Source: Chitinophaga sancti (GTDB taxonomy: Bacteria > Bacteroidota > Bacteroidia > Chitinophagales > Chitinophagaceae). Taken from it: a stretch of 64,000 nucleotides of DNA. Below, one piece after another: positions 1 to 7,943 of the stretch. The notes under the pieces are model-generated. The model searched no databases and was not told where the DNA came from. It worked only from the letters and a program-made list of their open reading frames with translations. Location: contig NZ_CP139247.1 in assembly GCF_034087045.1 (NCBI RefSeq), positions 2,878,001 to 2,942,000 on the forward strand, read 5' to 3'. Position 1 is the stretch's first letter. Each line of letters begins with the position of its first letter. The position numbers and the translations under genes were made by a program.

Positions 1-669
1 CTGGATGATGAAGATACTAAACGTATCTGCTTCGGTATCGGTGTGGGTGCTACCCAGTATAGTCTGGATGGTACTACGCTCGAATACCTGGATTCCGGTG
101 ACCGTATCATCCCTGATGGTACTGCAAAGGAAACAACTCCTGATGCCCGTGTAGGTGTTTACTATTATTCTCCTACCTTTTATTTCGGTGTATCTGCACT
201 GGACCTCTTTTCAAAATTTACCAGCAGTGGTTATAAATGGAGAGGATATACATATGAAAGTATTCGCAGAAGACAATCTGTTTACCTGACTGCAGGTTAT
301 ATGTACAGCCTGTCGGAACAGGTTTCACTGAAACCTTCTGTTATGTTTAAGAGTGATTTCGCAGGTCCTGCAGGTTTAGACCTGAACCTGATGATGTACA
401 TCGATAATCTGCTGTGGATCGGGGGATCTTACAGAACTAACGTAGGCGTGTTTACAAACAAAGCGATTACTACTGCTACAGCAGTGGAATCTACCAACGC
501 AGCAAGTGCTATATTAGAGTACTACATTACGAGCAAATACCGTATCGGCTATTCCTATGATATGACTTTAAATAAATTGGCTGGCATGCAAAGCGGCAGC
601 CATGAAATTTCAATCGGCATCCTATTTAATTCTAAGCAATACAGTACTTCCAATCCCCGGTATTTTTAA
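1..669 (+). CDS. PorP/SprF family T9SS membrane protein (5' end outside window)
   Basis: The frame is open from base 1 and stops at 669, so this is the C-terminal 222 codons of a longer gene; the GTG at 43 is internal, not a start. The segment is a run of amphipathic beta strands rich in aromatic residues and glycine, with the family's typical ending (GSHEISIGILF near the C terminus, then a short Tyr/Arg/Phe tail). PorP/SprF proteins are outer-membrane beta-barrels that partner T9SS cargo carrying type B sorting domains. The next gene is a PorE-like OmpA protein 21 bp downstream, so an upstream type B cargo gene is likely just outside the window. Family assignment is good; the specific partner is not visible. 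Confidence 0.85.
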   Translation: MDDEDTKRICFGIGVGATQYSLDGTTLEYLDSGDRIIPDGTAKETTPDARVGVYYYSPTFYFGVSALDLFSKFTSSGYKWRGYTYESIRRRQSVYLTAGYMYSLSEQVSLKPSVMFKSDFAGPAGLDLNLMMYIDNLLWIGGSYRTNVGVFTNKAITTATAVESTNAASAILEYYITSKYRIGYSYDMTLNKLAGMQSGSHEISIGILFNSKQYSTSNPRYF

Positions 670-690
670 TCTTAAGATCATCGAATTAAT

Positions 691-3024
691 ATGCTACGTT
701 GTTACGCAATTTTATTATGTGCACTTTTAGTCGTCCCTGTCACACTCTTTGGACAGGAATCTAAGAGTGTACGTGAATTGGCTGACGAGGCTTACGACAG
801 GCAGGAATTTGCCACAGCCGGCTCCTTATATTCGAAACTGGCAAATAAGAACCGTAATAAGACTAACATCGAGTTGCTGCAAAAAATAGCAATGTGTTAC
901 CGCGAAGTTGGCTACTATGAAGAAGCTGCTAACTGGTTCAAAAAACTTGATGCCTTACCTAACTGTCCTAACGTTGCACATCTGGTATATGGAGAGACAC
1001 TAAAGAACCTGCAGAAATATGAGCAGGCAAAAGTACAGATAGCAAAATTTGTCACTACCAAGCCGGATAGTTTACGATTAAAAAATGTAATGAGCGCAGG
1101 ATGTGATAGCGCCATTATGTGGAAAGCAGATCGTGTCGATATGGCGATGGAAGATATTAAAGAATTGAGTTCCTCCGGTTCCGACTACGTAAGTGGTGTA
1201 ACCAGGCAGGGGCTTTTGCTCGTATCAAACGGTTACCGGAAAATGGCAATTTCCAATGCTCCGGAAAAAACACCGCAGATTGATACGCGCACAGGGCAAC
1301 CCTATTTTAAAGCATACCTCTTTAAACAGTATGCACAGGGTGTTGCTAATACATATGTAGAAGAGATATTACCAGAGCTATTGGGCAAGATACCTTATCA
1401 CGTCGGCCCTGTATGTTTTAATCCAAGAGAAGATACTGTCTACGTAACACTGAACTCCTGGCAGCAGGATATTGCGAATAAGACAAAGCGTGGCCCTGTA
1501 AACGGTGAGCGTGTTATGGTCGTGTTCTGGTCTTATAAAACAGGTGACTCCTGGGCGCCGCTGGAACCGCTGAAAGAAATCAATGCAGCAGGCTTTTCTT
1601 CCGGTCACGTAGCCCTGAGCCGTGATGGTCAGCTGATGTATTTCACTTCTGACAGAAAAGGTAGTGTGGGTGGAATGGATATCTGGTATAGTGAGAAACA
1701 AAAGAATGGTAAATGGGGCAAGCCTAAAAACTGTGGTCCTATTATCAATACACCGTTTGACGAAGCATTCCCTACTTTTAACGAAGCGGGTATGTTGTAC
1801 TTCTCCAGTAAAGGACATCCGGGTATGGGTGGTTTCGATATTTACCGTGCAACTGGTACCGGTAGCAACTGGACCAAGCTGCAGAACCTGCGCTGGCCGT
1901 TTAACTCCGGTGGAGATGACCTGGGTTTCATCATGAAAGCGAATATGTATGAAGGCTACTTCGCCTCTAACCGTCCTGGTGGTGGTGGTAGTGATGATAT
2001 CTATCGTTTCATGGATACTCACTTTGCTGAACGTTTTAATGGCGATGGTGGTATGGCGCCTTACCAGGCCCCTCCTGTAACCAATGAACCAGCACCGGTG
2101 GTGCTTGCAGCAACAGAACCAGTGGTAAAGCCTGATGAGGTAAAGACTACCGAAACTAAGAAAGGGTCTTCTAAATCTGAAAGGGCAAAAGAGAAGGAAA
2201 AGGAGAAAGAAAAGGAAAAAGAGGAGAAATCTTCCAAACACCATAAAGGAGGGAAAACAGCACCAGTAGTACCAGTGCCTGTTCCTGTGCCAGTGCCTGC
2301 TGCACCAACGCCAGCACCTCCGGCACCTGCACCTGCCAAAAAAGAAGAACCTGTGGTGACCAGTCCAATGCAACAGGTAACTGTTCCATATACTGAGCCA
2401 AGTGTAACACCTTCTACTCCGGCACCAGAACCGGCAGCACCAGTAAAGGAGCCTGCGCCTGAACCAGTGAAAAAAGCAGATCCGAAGAAACCAGCTGCGA
2501 GGCAATCAACGCCTAAGCGCCCGGTTAGACCAGAGCCGAAAGCAACATTGCCTGAGCCGGTGGCAGAACCAGTCACACCAGTGGCAGAACCAGTGAAGGA
2601 ACCCGCTCCTGAAACGAAGTCAGATTATTCAGAAGACCAGTTCAGCGAAATGGATAACGCCATCATCGATAAGATGGAAAAACTGATGTTCTTCTACGAT
2701 TATAACAGTGCGATTCTGACTACTAAGTCAAGGGATATGCTGGATAGGGTAGCAGTGGTGTTGAACCAGTTCCCTAACTGGAAACTGAAGATCACCTCTT
2801 ATACAGATAGCCGTGGTTCTGATGCTTATAATAAGGATCTGTCTGCAATGAGATGTTATGCGGTGATTGATTACCTGATTAAGAAAGGTGTGGCTAGCAG
2901 CAGGTTGTATTATGAAAACATTGGTAAAGATCCGAACGATCCTTGTAAAGGAGGAACAAATTGTACGGAAGAACAGTATAAGTTTAGCAGACGTACCATG
3001 TTGAAAATATTACGTAAGAATTAA
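691..3024 (+). CDS. PorE-like OmpA-family protein (TPR, beta-propeller, OmpA domain)
   Basis: This 777-residue protein has an N-terminal signal peptide (MLRCYAILLCALLVVPVTLFG), TPR-type helices over about residues 25-150, and a PD40/WD40-like propeller over about 200-450 with repeated 'YFTSDR' and 'YFSSKG' blades. A low-complexity Lys/Glu then Pro/Ala/Val linker covers about 455-645. A C-terminal OmpA-type peptidoglycan-binding domain covers about 655-777 (TDSRGSDAYN motif and a final FSRRT). This order resembles PorE of the type IX secretion/gliding machinery, which ties outer-membrane components to peptidoglycan. The Cys-containing insert between the last two OmpA motifs (DPCKGGTNC) is common in Bacteroidota. 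It follows a PorP/SprF gene by 21 bp and is probably cotranscribed with it. Whether it is the main PorE or a locus-specific paralogue cannot be decided here. Confidence 0.85.
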   Translation: MLRCYAILLCALLVVPVTLFGQESKSVRELADEAYDRQEFATAGSLYSKLANKNRNKTNIELLQKIAMCYREVGYYEEAANWFKKLDALPNCPNVAHLVYGETLKNLQKYEQAKVQIAKFVTTKPDSLRLKNVMSAGCDSAIMWKADRVDMAMEDIKELSSSGSDYVSGVTRQGLLLVSNGYRKMAISNAPEKTPQIDTRTGQPYFKAYLFKQYAQGVANTYVEEILPELLGKIPYHVGPVCFNPREDTVYVTLNSWQQDIANKTKRGPVNGERVMVVFWSYKTGDSWAPLEPLKEINAAGFSSGHVALSRDGQLMYFTSDRKGSVGGMDIWYSEKQKNGKWGKPKNCGPIINTPFDEAFPTFNEAGMLYFSSKGHPGMGGFDIYRATGTGSNWTKLQNLRWPFNSGGDDLGFIMKANMYEGYFASNRPGGGGSDDIYRFMDTHFAERFNGDGGMAPYQAPPVTNEPAPVVLAATEPVVKPDEVKTTETKKGSSKSERAKEKEKEKEKEKEEKSSKHHKGGKTAPVVPVPVPVPVPAAPTPAPPAPAPAKKEEPVVTSPMQQVTVPYTEPSVTPSTPAPEPAAPVKEPAPEPVKKADPKKPAARQSTPKRPVRPEPKATLPEPVAEPVTPVAEPVKEPAPETKSDYSEDQFSEMDNAIIDKMEKLMFFYDYNSAILTTKSRDMLDRVAVVLNQFPNWKLKITSYTDSRGSDAYNKDLSAMRCYAVIDYLIKKGVASSRLYYENIGKDPNDPCKGGTNCTEEQYKFSRRTMLKILRKN
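2187..2350 (+). repeat. Low-complexity Lys/Glu and Pro/Val/Ala coding repeat
   Basis: Purine-rich GAA/AAA/GAG codons give a KEKEKEKE stretch, followed by repeats of CCA/CCT/GTA codons giving a Pro-Val-Pro-Val run. It lies between the propeller and the OmpA domain of the PorE-like protein and probably acts as a flexible periplasmic spacer. Such tracts are prone to length change. Confidence 0.7.
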
Positions 3025-3042
3025 GATAGACATAAAGGAGAG

Positions 3043-3080
3043 AAATCCCGGTCGGCGCCCGCCGACCGGGATTTTTTTTT
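3043..3080 (+). terminator. Strong intrinsic terminator after the PorE-like gene
   Basis: A perfect stem pairs ATCCCGGTCGGC (3045-3056) with GCCGACCGGGAT (3061-3072) around a GCCC loop. It is extended by AA/TT and followed by a run of nine T. It lies 18 bp after the stop of the OmpA-family gene. Confidence 0.9.
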
Positions 3081-3082
3081 CA

Positions 3083-3120
3083 GGGGATTTCTGGCCGGCG
3101 ACTGCCCGCCAGAAATCCCC
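3083..3120. terminator. Second tandem hairpin (13-bp perfect stem)
   Basis: GGGGATTTCTGGC (3083-3095) pairs perfectly with GCCAGAAATCCCC (3108-3120) around a 12-nt loop containing GGCGACTGCC. It begins two bases after the T run of the first hairpin and is followed by TTTT. It may be an accessory terminator, an mRNA-stabilising element or a palindromic repeat. Confidence 0.7.
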
Positions 3121-3122
3121 TT

Positions 3123-3179
3123 TTCAGGTATTGGCGACTGCCTTCGGCATCCGCCAATACCTGAATTTTTCTTTTTTTT
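3123..3179 (+). terminator. Third tandem hairpin with T-rich tail
   Basis: TTCAGGTATTGGCG (3123-3136) pairs perfectly with CGCCAATACCTGAA (3152-3165). The loop contains a small inner hairpin (TGCC-TTC-GGCA). A T-rich tail (TTTTTCTTTTTTTT) follows, which is the classic intrinsic terminator arrangement. The left arm and loop repeat the GGCGACTGCC string seen in the second hairpin. Confidence 0.85.
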
Positions 3180-3351
3180 AAAAAATAGAAATTCGCAATA
3201 GTACCATTTCCCGCATGACCCGACTCCTATATAGTGACTTTATAACCATATGCATTAAAAGAACATAAAATATCAGGCCAGGGTAGACCGCTTCACCTAC
3301 CCAAGCCGATAGCATTATTAATAAATAATAATTCTATTCTGTGAAACACAG

Positions 3352-3419
3352 GCTTTATTGCCCTATTATTACAGCACCCGAAAAACCTTGAAAACCCGGC
3401 CCTGTAATTACAATAAAGC
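3352..3419. repeat. Split inverted repeat upstream of the chitinase gene
   Basis: Outer arms GCTTTATTG and CAATAAAGC (9 bp) and inner arms ATTACAG and CTGTAAT (7 bp) are separated by 7-nt and 2-nt bulges, with a 27-nt centre. The element lies about 140 bp before the chitinase start. It could be an operator or a leader structure; no function can be assigned from sequence alone. Confidence 0.35.
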
Positions 3420-3561
3420 ATATCCGTCAGAGAGTCAGACGTGTGCCTATACCCGCTACTGCCATTTCAGCCTGAGTGGAACCCTCCCACCAGCCAGACA
3501 GCAGGGTAGATAATGTGAGTGGCACAGTCCTATCCATATCGTCTACAAAAATCCAGCGATA

Positions 3562-6500
3562 ATGAAAGTAAACTTTACCTTTCGTAATGCATGGCTATGC
3601 ACCTATGCAAGACATGCAATTCTTTTCCTTCTGCTAATAACCGGCCTCGGTAAGGCCAGGGCACAGGTAAGCCCTTCTGTAACCGCGACCACAGCAAACC
3701 ACAAAAAACAGGTGATAGGCTATATCACCCAATGGGATGCCTGGAAAGATGTATCGGGTATTGTTCCCAAAGGTGGCTACAACCAGCTGAACGTGGACTA
3801 CTCCCAGTACACCATCCTCAACTTCTCCTTTTTTGGCGTAGCCAAAGATGGTTCCCTCCATAGTGGTGACTTCCGCAACAAAAACATTTACCAGGTAGGC
3901 GCCGTTCAGGAACCAGCCGCTCTGATAAATGAGGATATTTACAGCAGCTGGGACCTGTACCTCCTCAAAGGAGAACTGGACGCCCCTCTTTATTATATCT
4001 CAGATGGCAGCTATGCCTACACACTGGGATACCGTAATTCAGGCAGTGGCTGGACGAATGTGAATACAGGTCTGTCCGGTAGTTTTCCGTTAAGCGTTCC
4101 AAAACAGGGTGGCGCACCAGGTCTGATTGACCTGTGTCACCAGAAAGGCATCAAATGTATGGCCTCTATCGGTGGCTGGAGTATGTGTAAGCACTATCCT
4201 TCTACTGCCGCTAACGCTACTATGCGTGCTAAATTTGTAGCTAACTGCGTGGACCTGATCAACATGGGTTTTGATGGTATCGACTTCGACTGGGAATATC
4301 CCAACGGACCTGGTATGAACATCGAAAACTACAGCCAGGCAGACTATGCAAACTTCGCTACCCTCGTAGAAGCTGTGAGAGCTGCTATCGGTTCAAGTAA
4401 ACTGATCACTGCGGCTTTCTCCGCTGTTCCTTCCAAACTTTCAGGTTTCGACTGGACTCGCCTGAATAAATCCATGGACTACTTCAACCTGATGACCTAT
4501 GACTATAATGGTGGCTGGTCAAACATTGCAGGACACAATGCTCCGCTGTATGATTATCCGGGTGCTGAATATTCCGGATTCTCTATCGACGCTACTGTAA
4601 AAGGTGTGAAAGCACTGGGTGTGAACATGTCTAAAGTGAACATCGGTGCGCCTTTCTATGGTCGTGGTGTAGTATGTACAAGTACTGCCGCGCTGAATGG
4701 TGCAACTACCAAACGTAGTGAAACCGTACAGCCGGATGGTCCTGTTTCTACCTGTGCCGACTATACCAACTGGGCATTGAACCTGTGGGATGGTACACCA
4801 AATTATAGCTACATCCTGCAGCAGACCGGCTCCGGTTCTGGCTGGACTGATCATTGGGATGATAATGCGAAGGTGCCTTACATGACGAAAGGCAACTACT
4901 TCCTTAGCTATGACAACGAAAAGTCTATTGGCCTTAAAGCACAATATATCAATGACAATGGCCTGGCAGGTGTGATTGTATGGCAGGTTTTCGGCGATAT
5001 GCTGAATATGACCAGCAGTACGACTGCAAAAGGTAAACTGATTTATTGCCCTGCTACTACCTCTCCGCTGGTCAATAAGCTGAATGCTGTATTTGCAAAC
5101 GGAACAGGTACTACCAACCAGTCACCAACCGTGAGCATCACTTCTCCTGCTGGTGGCGCTTCTTACACTGCCGGTGGATCTATCTCTATCACAGCTTCTG
5201 CTGCTGACAGCGATGGTTCTATCAGCAAAGTAGCATTCTATAATGGTGCTACGCTGCTCGCAACTGTGACCGCTGCTCCATATACTTATTCATGGAGCAA
5301 TGTAAGTGCAGGTAGCTATTCCATCACTGCCGTTGCTACCGACAATGCTGGTGCTACTACCACTTCTACCGCAGTCGCCGTTACCGTTAAATCTTCTACT
5401 TCTGACAATACTTCCGGTAAGGTACTGGTAGGTTACTGGCATGACTGGAACCTGGCTTCTGCTCCTTACATCCGTCTAAAAGATGTAGATTCCAGGTATA
5501 ATGTTATTGAAGTTGCATTTGCTACTACCGGAACTGACTATGCTACAGTAAGCTTCACTCCTGATGCAAGCCTTACTTCTGAAAGTGAAATTAAATCTGA
5601 CATTGCAACTTTACAGGCACAGGGTAGAAAAGTTTTACTGTCTATCGGCGGTGAAAACGGAACCCTGTTGCTGTCTTCTGCTACAGCTAAAGCCAGCTTC
5701 ATCTCCAGCATGAAAGCTGTGTTGGACAACTACAACTTCGATGGTTTCGACCTGGATATCGAAGGCGGTACTTCCCTCCAGCTGGATAACGGGGATAATA
5801 ACTTTACAGCGCCTACTACCGCGAAAGTGGTAAACCTGATCGCTGCATGTAAAGAAATCATCTCTTATCGTACAGCACAGGGTAAAAATTGCTTGCTGAC
5901 CATGGCGCCTGAAACATATTATGTACAGACTGCTTACGGTGCTACTTACTCTCCACTGGTAGGTGCTTACCTGCCTATCATTTATGGTCTGAAAGATCAG
6001 CTGTCCTGGATTCAGCCACAGCTGTACAATACTGGTTCAGTAACTGCCCTGGATAATAAAGTATATAGCTCTGCTACAGCTGACTTTATCGTATCTATGA
6101 CAGAAATGCTGTTGACAGGTTTCCCTGTTTCCGGTACCAGCCAGACATTCCCTGCATTGCGTCCTGACCAGGTAGCCTTCGGTCTGCCAGCGGCTCCGGG
6201 TGCAGCAGGTAGCGGATACACTGCTCCTTCAGCTGTATTGAATGCTTTGAATTATTTAGTAAAGGGTCAGTCCTATGGTGGTACATATACCTTACGTAAC
6301 AGCGCTGGTTATTCCGGTCTGCGTGGTATCATGACCTGGTCTATCAACTGGGATGCGGTGAATAACAAAGAATTCGCCAGCAACTATTATCCATTCTTCT
6401 TTGGTACTACCGGCGGTAATCAGTCACCATCTGTAAGCATCACTTCACCAGCTGCCAATGCTTCATTTACAGCACCAGCTTCTATGACTATTACAGCTAC

Positions 6501-7668
6501 GGCTACAGATTCCGATGGTTCTATTGCCAAGGTAGAATTCTATAACGGTTCTACACTGTTGGGTACCTCTACTACCAGTCCCTATACCTATACCTGGAGT
6601 AGTGTAGCAGCAGGCAGCTACTCACTGACTGCGAAGGCGACAGACAACGCCGGCGCAGTAACAACTTCTGCAGCTGTTGGCATTGTAGTAACAAGTAGCA
6701 CAGGTAGCGGTACTTGCGACGGTATCGCTGCCTGGACTGCTACCGGTATCTACACCGGTGGCACCAAGGTGGTGTATAACAGTAAGATCTATACTGCTAA
6801 ATGGTGGACACAGGGTGAACAACCTGATACCCACTCCGGCGATAGCCAGGTTTGGACATATACAGGTGATTGCTCTGGTGGAACCGGTACTGGTTCTGCA
6901 CCAACTGTAAGCATCTCTTCTCCATCTGCAGGTGCCTCTTATACTGCCCCTGCTACTGTATCTATCACCGCTGCTGCATCTGATGCTGATGGCACTATCG
7001 CGAGCGTAGCCTTCTACAATGGTTCTACACTGCTGGGTACTGTGACTGCTTCACCTTACACTTACAGCTGGACCAGCGTAGCTGCAGGTACTTATTCCCT
7101 CACAGCAAAAGCTACTGACAACAGTGGGAACACTACTACCAGCACTGCTGTAAGCATCACCGTAAGCGGATCTACCAGCACCGGAAACTGTGCAGGTGTG
7201 GCTACTTACCAGCCATATCCTTCTGTGTACAACGCAGGTGATAAAGTAGTGTACAACGGTTATCTGTATGTAAGCCTTGCTAATGGCCTGTACAATGTTA
7301 CGCCTGGTACTGCTGACTACTGGTGGCAACCACTGGGTGCTTGTACAGCTTCTGCTGCAAGAACTACCAATACAACAGTAGTTGCTGCCGAAACAACTGC
7401 CAAAGATCAGATCCTCGTATTCCCTAACCCTGTTACGGGCAACAACCTGCAGGTAAGCCTAACCGCTGCTGCTGGTGAAAAGATCTGGGTAGAACTGTGG
7501 AGCATCAATGGTAGCAATCCTGTGATCAGAAAAGAATATGTAGCTGGCGCCAAAGGTGCACAGGTGATTACACTGGATGTTAGCCGTTTACCTCAGGGTA
7601 CATGGATACTGAAAACATCCAATGCAAAAACAGGTCGCAATGGTGCTGCGAAGGTGATTAAAATGTAA
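3562..7668 (+). CDS. Secreted double-GH18 chitinase with Ig-like and CBM5/12 modules and T9SS tail
   Basis: This 1368-aa modular chitinase cleaves beta-1,4 GlcNAc chains outside the cell. A signal peptide covers about 1-34. The first GH18 domain (about 48-505) has DGIDFDWE at 238-245 with catalytic Glu245. An Ig-like module follows (about 520-610). The second GH18 domain (about 619-948) is of a different subfamily, with DGFDLDIE at 727-734 and Glu734. Then come an Ig-like module (953-1045), a chitin-binding CBM5/12-like module (1051-1106), a third Ig-like module (1113-1205) and a second CBM5/12-like module (1209-1265). The C terminus (1284-1368, starting at FPNPV) is a type A T9SS sorting domain. 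Two unlike GH18 domains in one T9SS-exported chain recall ChiA of Flavobacterium johnsoniae, though the module order differs. It heads a block of secreted hydrolases. Confidence 0.95.
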   Translation: MKVNFTFRNAWLCTYARHAILFLLLITGLGKARAQVSPSVTATTANHKKQVIGYITQWDAWKDVSGIVPKGGYNQLNVDYSQYTILNFSFFGVAKDGSLHSGDFRNKNIYQVGAVQEPAALINEDIYSSWDLYLLKGELDAPLYYISDGSYAYTLGYRNSGSGWTNVNTGLSGSFPLSVPKQGGAPGLIDLCHQKGIKCMASIGGWSMCKHYPSTAANATMRAKFVANCVDLINMGFDGIDFDWEYPNGPGMNIENYSQADYANFATLVEAVRAAIGSSKLITAAFSAVPSKLSGFDWTRLNKSMDYFNLMTYDYNGGWSNIAGHNAPLYDYPGAEYSGFSIDATVKGVKALGVNMSKVNIGAPFYGRGVVCTSTAALNGATTKRSETVQPDGPVSTCADYTNWALNLWDGTPNYSYILQQTGSGSGWTDHWDDNAKVPYMTKGNYFLSYDNEKSIGLKAQYINDNGLAGVIVWQVFGDMLNMTSSTTAKGKLIYCPATTSPLVNKLNAVFANGTGTTNQSPTVSITSPAGGASYTAGGSISITASAADSDGSISKVAFYNGATLLATVTAAPYTYSWSNVSAGSYSITAVATDNAGATTTSTAVAVTVKSSTSDNTSGKVLVGYWHDWNLASAPYIRLKDVDSRYNVIEVAFATTGTDYATVSFTPDASLTSESEIKSDIATLQAQGRKVLLSIGGENGTLLLSSATAKASFISSMKAVLDNYNFDGFDLDIEGGTSLQLDNGDNNFTAPTTAKVVNLIAACKEIISYRTAQGKNCLLTMAPETYYVQTAYGATYSPLVGAYLPIIYGLKDQLSWIQPQLYNTGSVTALDNKVYSSATADFIVSMTEMLLTGFPVSGTSQTFPALRPDQVAFGLPAAPGAAGSGYTAPSAVLNALNYLVKGQSYGGTYTLRNSAGYSGLRGIMTWSINWDAVNNKEFASNYYPFFFGTTGGNQSPSVSITSPAANASFTAPASMTITATATDSDGSIAKVEFYNGSTLLGTSTTSPYTYTWSSVAAGSYSLTAKATDNAGAVTTSAAVGIVVTSSTGSGTCDGIAAWTATGIYTGGTKVVYNSKIYTAKWWTQGEQPDTHSGDSQVWTYTGDCSGGTGTGSAPTVSISSPSAGASYTAPATVSITAAASDADGTIASVAFYNGSTLLGTVTASPYTYSWTSVAAGTYSLTAKATDNSGNTTTSTAVSITVSGSTSTGNCAGVATYQPYPSVYNAGDKVVYNGYLYVSLANGLYNVTPGTADYWWQPLGACTASAARTTNTTVVAAETTAKDQILVFPNPVTGNNLQVSLTAAAGEKIWVELWSINGSNPVIRKEYVAGAKGAQVITLDVSRLPQGTWILKTSNAKTGRNGAAKVIKM
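5113..7170 (+). repeat. Three near-identical Ig-like module repeats inside the chitinase
   Basis: Segments at about 5113-5395, 6415-6695 and 6892-7170 encode versions of the same ~90-aa module. Each opens with SPxVSITSP or a close variant, has a central YNGxTLL and PYTYxWxxVxAGxYS, and ends with TDNxGxxTTS. The high similarity points to internal duplication. The modules probably act as stiff spacers between catalytic and binding domains. Confidence 0.8.
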
Positions 7669-7697
7669 TTTACTGAGCGGATAAGCTCCATCTATCC

Positions 7698-7740
7698 TTA
7701 GGAACTACGGGAGATTAAAATTCCCGTAGTTCCTAATTCT
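7698..7740 (+). terminator. Hairpin after the double-GH18 chitinase gene
   Basis: A 15-bp perfect stem pairs TTAGGAACTACGGGA (7698-7712) with TCCCGTAGTTCCTAA (7722-7736) around a 9-nt loop, about 30 bp after the stop codon. The tail is only moderately T-rich (TTCTAATTTCTG), so termination may be partial. Confidence 0.65.
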
Positions 7741-7793
7741 AATTTCTGAAAAACTGTTGCAGTAAGATTTTTTACTTTTCCCTCACCGCAGGA

Positions 7794-7815
7794 ACCGCCC
7801 CCTAAGCGGGGCGGT
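7794..7815. repeat. GC-rich 8-bp hairpin between chitinase-block genes
   Basis: ACCGCCCC (7794-7801) pairs with GGGGCGGT (7808-7815) around a CTAAGC loop. No T run follows, so it is more likely an mRNA structure or a binding site than a terminator. It lies about 130 bp before the next start codon. Confidence 0.4.
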
Positions 7816-7943
7816 CTCCGATGCGGCTTTATTCACTCTTTAAAACTGAACCTGCATGAACTAAACTTTTACACTCCTACCAATTTATTCTTCATTTCTT
7901 TCCACGTTAATCCTCATTTATTAACAGGCTAAAATCATTCTTT

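Larger units (their letters stand above)
3025..3561. other. Long intergenic region with three hairpins and a split inverted repeat
   Basis: These 537 bp hold no credible gene. The first 150 bp contain three consecutive perfect stem-loops, listed separately. The rest is AT-rich and leads to the double-GH18 chitinase. It includes a two-part inverted repeat: GCTTTATTG at 3352-3360 pairs with CAATAAAGC at 3411-3419, and ATTACAG at 3368-3374 pairs with CTGTAAT at 3402-3408. No match to the Bacteroidota TAnnTTTG promoter element was found on the plus strand. Confidence 0.6.

Noticed and set aside
1378-2505. 375-residue open frame on the minus strand
   Set aside because: It lies wholly inside the PorE-like gene and its composition (runs of Trp, Cys, Arg, Phe) is typical of antisense frames of Pro/Lys-rich coding sequence.
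2061-2576. 171-residue minus-strand frame rich in Gly, Ser and Thr
   Set aside because: It is the antisense of the proline-rich linker and has no homologous features.
3043-3179. Tandem palindromes as a CRISPR array
   Set aside because: The stems differ in sequence, there are no regular spacers and no cas genes are present.
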